A stretch of DNA of 32,722 bases, from NCBI GenBank assembly GCA_049291395.1, contig JBATPJ010000018.1, positions 1 to 32,722 on the forward strand, in the 5' to 3' direction. The notes under the pieces are model-generated. The model worked only from the letters and a program-made list of their open reading frames with translations, was not told where the DNA came from and made no database searches. Positions 28,381 to 32,722 of the stretch are shown piece after piece (the stretch's first letter is position 1; every line of letters begins with the position of its first letter). The DNA comes from JAPUDQ01 sp049291395. GTDB lineage: Bacteria > Patescibacteriota > Saccharimonadia > Saccharimonadales > Saccharimonadaceae. The position numbers were made by a program, and so were the translations under genes.

Positions 28381-29198
28381 TGGCGGGCTCGTTTCTCCGC
28401 CGCCCGCTCACTGGCCATATGCCACGCCAGCATGACGGTGGTGATAATCAACGGGACGAGTATCGTCCGCGTCTGATGCGCAAGGTGGCGATTCCATCCG
28501 TACTGGTGAAACTCGTCGTACATGTGCATATCATAGACTTTTGTGACAGCTTCACGCATGATCGTATCGAAACCGACTTTTTCCACCCTCACGACCAGGT
28601 TGCTATCCGGTCGTAGACCGCCAAATCGTAGCGGCGTGATCGTACTCGCTACTCCGAACTCAAACATAAAATGTGTCGTAAAGACGCCTTTTGCGCCCCA
28701 GTACTGCCAGTTCTTGGACAGCTGATCGCGTCGGTTTTCACCGGGGATAACATTTTTCTCCCTGATGCTCGTCCGCTCTTCTTTGGGCTTGCCCCATAGC
28801 TCTTCGATCTTGTCACTGAGTGGATAATGATGAGCTGGTGTCAGACCATCGACGATAGCATGCGACAACCACGCAGCCTCAAATGCGGCCCGCGTCCGAT
28901 TGTTGTCGGTCAGTGCCGTCGTGAGATTATCGATATGATCATTGATCAGCCCATACAGCTGCGTATCGTCAGGATTGGCCGGGTCGACGTAGTGCCACGG
29001 CTCGTCGACCGAAGGGCTCTTGCGTTTGATGCCATCAGGGCCGTTGACGCCCTCAAAGTGCAATATCTCCATGATGCCAGGAAAATACCGCCGCACGGGC
29101 AGCATCTCGGCCAGCTCGCGTCGAGCAACACGATCAATCTTCTGATGTGCGCCCATGACACGGCCGGATTTGACTCGGATAGTTGTACCGCTATACAT
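28377..29198 (-). CDS. Zinc-dependent phospholipase C-like membrane protein
   Basis: The protein has 273 residues. His18 or so, HYVDP (69-73), His88 and the pair LSHAIVDGLTPAHHYPL (111-127) resemble the His/Asp metal ligands of the zinc-dependent phospholipase C / S1-P1 fold. One hydrophobic segment near the C-terminus (about 244-262), followed by basic residues, would anchor it in the membrane. The hydrolytic activity and substrate are unproven. The second in-frame ATG (residue 15) is an alternative start. It is coupled to rsmD by a 4-base overlap. Confidence 0.5.
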   Translation of the reverse strand: MYSGTTIRVKSGRVMGAHQKIDRVARRELAEMLPVRRYFPGIMEILHFEGVNGPDGIKRKSPSVDEPWHYVDPANPDDTQLYGLINDHIDNLTTALTDNNRTRAAFEAAWLSHAIVDGLTPAHHYPLSDKIEELWGKPKEERTSIREKNVIPGENRRDQLSKNWQYWGAKGVFTTHFMFEFGVASTITPLRFGGLRPDSNLVVRVEKVGFDTIMREAVTKVYDMHMYDEFHQYGWNRHLAHQTRTILVPLIITTVMLAWHMASERAAEKRARQ

Positions 29199-29277
29199 AA
29201 ATTTTGTGCGATTAGCATTTAGCTATTAGAAGATAGTAGATGCTACATTCTCTATGCCGTATGCCATTTTCCATTTG

Positions 29278-31353
29278 CTAATTTAGTGTTGTTAATCTGC
29301 GGTAACGTTCGACACGCCCACGCATTCCCTCGTATTGTAACAGATCGATACCGTTTTCTTTAGCCCACGCGATAGCGTCTTTGACCGCGACGATCGAGCG
29401 GGTATCGGCCAGGCTCGCCACTTGGAGATCTAGCTGGCCATGCTGTACGCGTCCATATATCTCTCCTGGACCACGCATCTCAAGGTCTTTTTCGGCTAAA
29501 TAAAAGCCGTCGTTGCTATGCTCCAGCTCACGAAGTCGCAGGCTGGTCGTCTGCTTACTCTCGGTCGTCACCAGATAACAATAACTCTGGTGCTCGCTAC
29601 GACCGACACGACCACGCAGCTGATGGAGCTGCGCCAGGCCAAACCGTTCGGCGCCTTCGATGATCATGACGGTCGCATTTGGCACGTCGACACCGACCTC
29701 GATCACAGTCGTGCTGACCAGCACATCGAGCTCATGACTCGCAAATTGTTTCATGACGCGGTCTTTGTCATCGGCCGGCATCTTGCCATGCAGTAGCCCA
29801 ATCCGTCGGTGCTTCAGCACCGTCTTCTTCAGGCGCTCATACTCCGCTGTCACGCTCGCCAGCTCTGAGTTAAATGCGTTATCCCCTCGTCCCTCTTCCT
29901 TCTTCCCTCTTCCCTCTAGTTCCTCAATCAACGGACACACCACATACACCTGTCGACCATGCTCGATTTCTCGATCGACCGAGCCGAGTAGTGTCGTCCG
30001 ACTCACCGGCGAGACGATCTTGGTCAGGATCGGTTTGCGCCCTGACGGCTTCTCCTGGAGCAGCGACACCTCGAGCTCACCATACACTGTCAGCTGGAGG
30101 CTACGCGGGATCGGCGTCGCCGTCATTGCGAGTAGATGCGGCATTTTTGCAGACTTCGTCATGAGTTTTTGACGCTGCGCCACACCGAACCGATGCTGCT
30201 CATCGATCACTACAAAGCCAAGCTTATGAAAATTCACGCTCTCTTGTATCAAGGCATGTGTACCGACGGTCACCGCGACCGCTCCACTGGCGATCTGCTG
30301 TTTGAGCTCGTCTTTGGGCTTTTTCTTGAGGCTGCCGACGAGAAGTCCGACACTCACACTAAATGGTTCGAGCATCGCACTCAGCGTCTCAGCATGCTGC
30401 CGCGCCAGTAGCTCAGTCGGCGCCATGATAGCACTCTGGAAACCAGCTCGCGCCGCCACCAGGGCACTGAGACCAGCGACAACTGTCTTACCAGACCCGA
30501 CATCACCCTGCAGGAGGCGGTTCATCGGGACGCCTGACTCGAAGTTCTGGATGATGTCCCACGCCGCTCGTCGCTGGTCGTTCGTCAGGCGAAACGGTAG
30601 CTGCGCCACAAACTGCTTGACTGCATCGAGGTCAAAGCTAATGGCATAGCTCTCGAGCGCAGCATTGTCGGCCCGGTTGAGCTCCGCGGCATACAGTAGC
30701 TCGATCAGTTCCTGGAAGCCAATTCGCTGCTTACCGGTCTCGACGTCTGCCGAGTTTTCAGGAAAATGAAGAGCAAGCACCGCATCGGCATATGACAACA
30801 TGTTGACATGTTTTACGAGTTTTTCAGGCAGTACCTCTGGAAGCATCGTGATCACGGGGCGAATTTCTTCGATGATCTTGCGTAGCTGCGCCGTCTTCAG
30901 CCCAGCGACCTGGCGATAGATCGGCATGATAGAGCCGCCCGTCTCGATCACTTCTTCCGAACTACGAGTGCTAGGGTTTAATATCTGATAGCGTCGCTGC
31001 GAAAAGGTAAATTCACCCGCCACCAGCCATTCGCTGTTGCCAGCAAGGTGTTTGGCTCGATACGGTTGGTTGAACCACGTCAGCGGCACTTTGCCCGACT
31101 CATCGCTGAGCACCGCCGTCGTGACGTGTAGCCCACGCCGCACATAGCGTGACGCGACGGCCGAGATCCGACCGCGAACGACGACATTGCCCGGGGTGAG
31201 CTCGGTAATCTTCGATACTTTTGTGTAGTCTTCATAGGCACGCGGCAAAAATTCCACCAGGTCACCGATGGTGAGCAAACCTGCGGCCTGCAGTTGCAGC
31301 CATGTCTTCTCGCCCACGCCTTTTATCTGGTCAAGCGGCGTCGAAAGCTTCAT
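29278..31353 (-). CDS. recG: ATP-dependent DNA helicase RecG
   Basis: RecG reverses stalled forks and drives branch migration. The protein has 691 residues, normal length. The N-terminal part has IKGVGEKT (10-17), then the OB/wedge domain; the helicase core has GDVGSGKT (283-290), DEQHRFG (384-390) and TAT (410-412). The second motor domain has VSTTVIEVGVDVPNA and QLRGRVGRS. Residues 478-490 (LEGRGKKEEGRGD) are low-complexity and come from a heptanucleotide repeat. The start ATG lies 5 nt after the tyrS stop, so the two form an operon. Confidence 0.95.
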   Translation of the reverse strand: MKLSTPLDQIKGVGEKTWLQLQAAGLLTIGDLVEFLPRAYEDYTKVSKITELTPGNVVVRGRISAVASRYVRRGLHVTTAVLSDESGKVPLTWFNQPYRAKHLAGNSEWLVAGEFTFSQRRYQILNPSTRSSEEVIETGGSIMPIYRQVAGLKTAQLRKIIEEIRPVITMLPEVLPEKLVKHVNMLSYADAVLALHFPENSADVETGKQRIGFQELIELLYAAELNRADNAALESYAISFDLDAVKQFVAQLPFRLTNDQRRAAWDIIQNFESGVPMNRLLQGDVGSGKTVVAGLSALVAARAGFQSAIMAPTELLARQHAETLSAMLEPFSVSVGLLVGSLKKKPKDELKQQIASGAVAVTVGTHALIQESVNFHKLGFVVIDEQHRFGVAQRQKLMTKSAKMPHLLAMTATPIPRSLQLTVYGELEVSLLQEKPSGRKPILTKIVSPVSRTTLLGSVDREIEHGRQVYVVCPLIEELEGRGKKEEGRGDNAFNSELASVTAEYERLKKTVLKHRRIGLLHGKMPADDKDRVMKQFASHELDVLVSTTVIEVGVDVPNATVMIIEGAERFGLAQLHQLRGRVGRSEHQSYCYLVTTESKQTTSLRLRELEHSNDGFYLAEKDLEMRGPGEIYGRVQHGQLDLQVASLADTRSIVAVKDAIAWAKENGIDLLQYEGMRGRVERYRRLTTLN
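29884..29918 (-). repeat. Five-unit heptanucleotide repeat in recG
   Basis: Five 7-nt units close to AAGAGGG on the minus strand (units begin at 29884, 29891, 29898, 29905 and 29912 on the plus strand) lie within recG. Two units are exact and three differ by one or two bases. A gain or loss of one unit would shift the reading frame. Confidence 0.7.
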
Positions 31354-31358
31354 CGTGA

Positions 31359-32570
31359 CTATTTCACAAGCAAGAAATTATTTTTGCCTTTTTTGAGTAG
31401 GCTCGGTACTGGTAGGGTGGTGTCGGGCGTGGTCACTTTTTCGCCGTTGACGCTGATGGCGTCACTCTCGACGAGTCGACGAGCTTCGCCGTTGCTGCCC
31501 ACGAGGCCACTCATGACGAGTGCATCGAGTACATTGCCGGCGGTCGTCGTCGGAATCTCTAGTGCTAGCATAGTGAGTTCCTCCTCGAGTAACTGCGTAA
31601 ACGGCGTATCGCCAAAAAGCGTACTGGTGATATTGCGAGCATTATCCGCCCGGTCGACACCGTGGACGAGCTTCGTCACTTCGTAGGCCAAATATTTCTG
31701 CGCAGCACGACTGCTTGGGTTGCTCCGGAATTCTTCCATCAGTAGGTCGTATTCGTGCGGGGTGATCAGGGTGTAGATCTTGAGGTAATCAGCGACACCG
31801 ACATCGTCGACATTGAGCCAAAACTGGTAAAACTTGTAGACGCTGGTCTTGGTCGGATCGATCCAGACGGCGTTGCCTTCACTTTTGCCGAATTTCTTGC
31901 CGGTCGTTTTGTCGAGTATCAGCGGCGCCGTCCAGACGTGCGCCTCACCGCCATCGATCTTGCGGATCATCTCGACACCCGCCACGCTGTTGCCCCACTG
32001 GTCTGAGCCAGCGATCTGCAGCGTCGCATCGTGCTCGCGGAACAGATGCAGGAAATCATAGCCCTGGATCAGTGCGTAGCTAAACTCCGCATAGCTAATC
32101 CCACCACCGGCCTCACCGATGCGTGATTTGATAAATTCTCGGTCGAGCATCTGGGTCAGGCTGACACGCTTGCCGATATCGCGCAAAAACTTGAGATAGT
32201 TCATGTCGCGGAACCAGTCATAGTTGTCGACCATCGTAAACGGCATCTCGGCAAACAGCATCCGGTATTGGTTCATGATGCCGGCTTTGTTGTGCTCGAT
32301 CTCATCGATCGATTTGAGATCACGCTCTTTGTCTTTGCCGCCCGGATCGCCGACCATACCAGTCGCACCACCGACGAGCAAGATCGCTGTGTGACCATGC
32401 GCCATAAAAGCCCGGATCATCATCGCCATCGCCAGCTGACCGATATGCATACTATCGGCGCTCGGATCGACGCCCCAATAAAACGTCCGCGGCGTATCGA
32501 CGTCACTGATATCAGCAAATGTCGTCTGGTTGACGAATCCCCGCCACTGTAGCTCTTCTGATAATGTCAT
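31359..32570 (-). CDS. tyrS: Tyrosyl-tRNA synthetase
   Basis: A class I synthetase that charges tRNA-Tyr, 403 residues from ATG at 32570. MHIGQL (41-46) is the HIGH-type motif, GSDQWGN (188-194) belongs to the tyrosine site, and KFGKS (226-230) is the KMSKS-type loop of the TyrS group. An S4 RNA-binding domain forms the last 60 residues. The frame extends to 32588, but the ATG at 32570 is preferred because TGATACACT ends 8 nt upstream. recG follows 5 nt after the stop. Confidence 0.96.
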   Translation of the reverse strand: MTLSEELQWRGFVNQTTFADISDVDTPRTFYWGVDPSADSMHIGQLAMAMMIRAFMAHGHTAILLVGGATGMVGDPGGKDKERDLKSIDEIEHNKAGIMNQYRMLFAEMPFTMVDNYDWFRDMNYLKFLRDIGKRVSLTQMLDREFIKSRIGEAGGGISYAEFSYALIQGYDFLHLFREHDATLQIAGSDQWGNSVAGVEMIRKIDGGEAHVWTAPLILDKTTGKKFGKSEGNAVWIDPTKTSVYKFYQFWLNVDDVGVADYLKIYTLITPHEYDLLMEEFRSNPSSRAAQKYLAYEVTKLVHGVDRADNARNITSTLFGDTPFTQLLEEELTMLALEIPTTTAGNVLDALVMSGLVGSNGEARRLVESDAISVNGEKVTTPDTTLPVPSLLKKGKNNFLLVK

Positions 32571-32578
32571 ATAGATAT

Positions 32579-32587
32579 AGTGTATCA
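32579..32587 (-). promoter_or_regulatory. Extended -10 for tyrS-recG
   Basis: TGATACACT on the minus strand ends 8 nt before the tyrS ATG, the same nonamer and nearly the same spacing as at tig. The remaining 130 nt to the window end show no gene. Confidence 0.6.
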
Positions 32588-32722
32588 TTTTTTCAAACTG
32601 ATATCACCAGATGACGTGGCTGAATTTTCGCACAATACGCAGCATATTTTATACGCCAAATTGCAGATTATTGATTAGCAATTGGTATCCCGTGGGGTAG
32701 AATAAATCGTAAGCTTACATAT

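Overview
The window looks like core chromosome of a Candidate Phyla Radiation (Patescibacteria) bacterium, most probably a Saccharibacteria (TM7) relative. This is inferred from compact and divergent ribosomal, polymerase and tRNA-synthetase proteins, many small unrecognised genes, no biosynthetic operons, and many -10 boxes placed 6-8 nt before the start codon. TGA is used as an ordinary stop, so the UGA-glycine code of SR1/Gracilibacteria does not apply. No species call is possible by eye.

Layout. Positions 1-16434 hold a dismembered rpoBC-str block, all on the minus strand: rpoB-rpoC (16232-9037), rpsL-rpsG (7682-6787), fusA (4689-2599) and tuf (from 1025, cut by the window edge). Between these parts sit unrelated genes, several on the plus strand: a membrane ferric-reductase-like flavoprotein, an alpha/beta hydrolase and three unrecognised proteins. 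Most have their own promoters and bidirectional terminators. Positions 16495-21949 hold a small membrane protein, clpP, a cyclopropane/methylene fatty-acid synthase facing a DHCR24/TmsA-like FAD oxidoreductase, tig and a small unknown gene. Positions 22043-25735 hold a small membrane protein, hisS, a SpoU-type RNA 2'-O-methyltransferase and a histidine-phosphatase-fold protein on the minus strand, then an unknown plus-strand gene. Positions 25765-27806 hold tRNA-Leu(UAG) with partial tRNA-like repeats upstream, two unknown genes and a candidate small RNA. Positions 27820-32570 hold tyrS-recG, a zinc-phospholipase-C-like membrane protein and rsmD.

Main points of interest. (1) Two copies (18799-18914 and 23783-23903) of a structured element share a 74-nt core (69 of 74 identical). 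Each is closed by a long stem of unrelated sequence that still pairs, and wobble asymmetry points to a plus-strand RNA. I do not recognise this family. (2) EF-G has NKIN in place of NKxD and lacks the usual G5 motif. (3) RpoC lacks the cysteines of both zinc sites. (4) The methyltransferase/FAD-oxidoreductase pair suggests 10-methyl or cyclopropane lipid modification. (5) About eight genes appear to be transcribed without a leader. (6) recG carries an in-frame heptanucleotide repeat that could shift frame by slippage. (7) The histidine-phosphatase-like protein lacks both catalytic histidines.

Functionally the window is mostly transcription, translation and protein quality control. Lipid modification, redox and envelope functions are scattered between.
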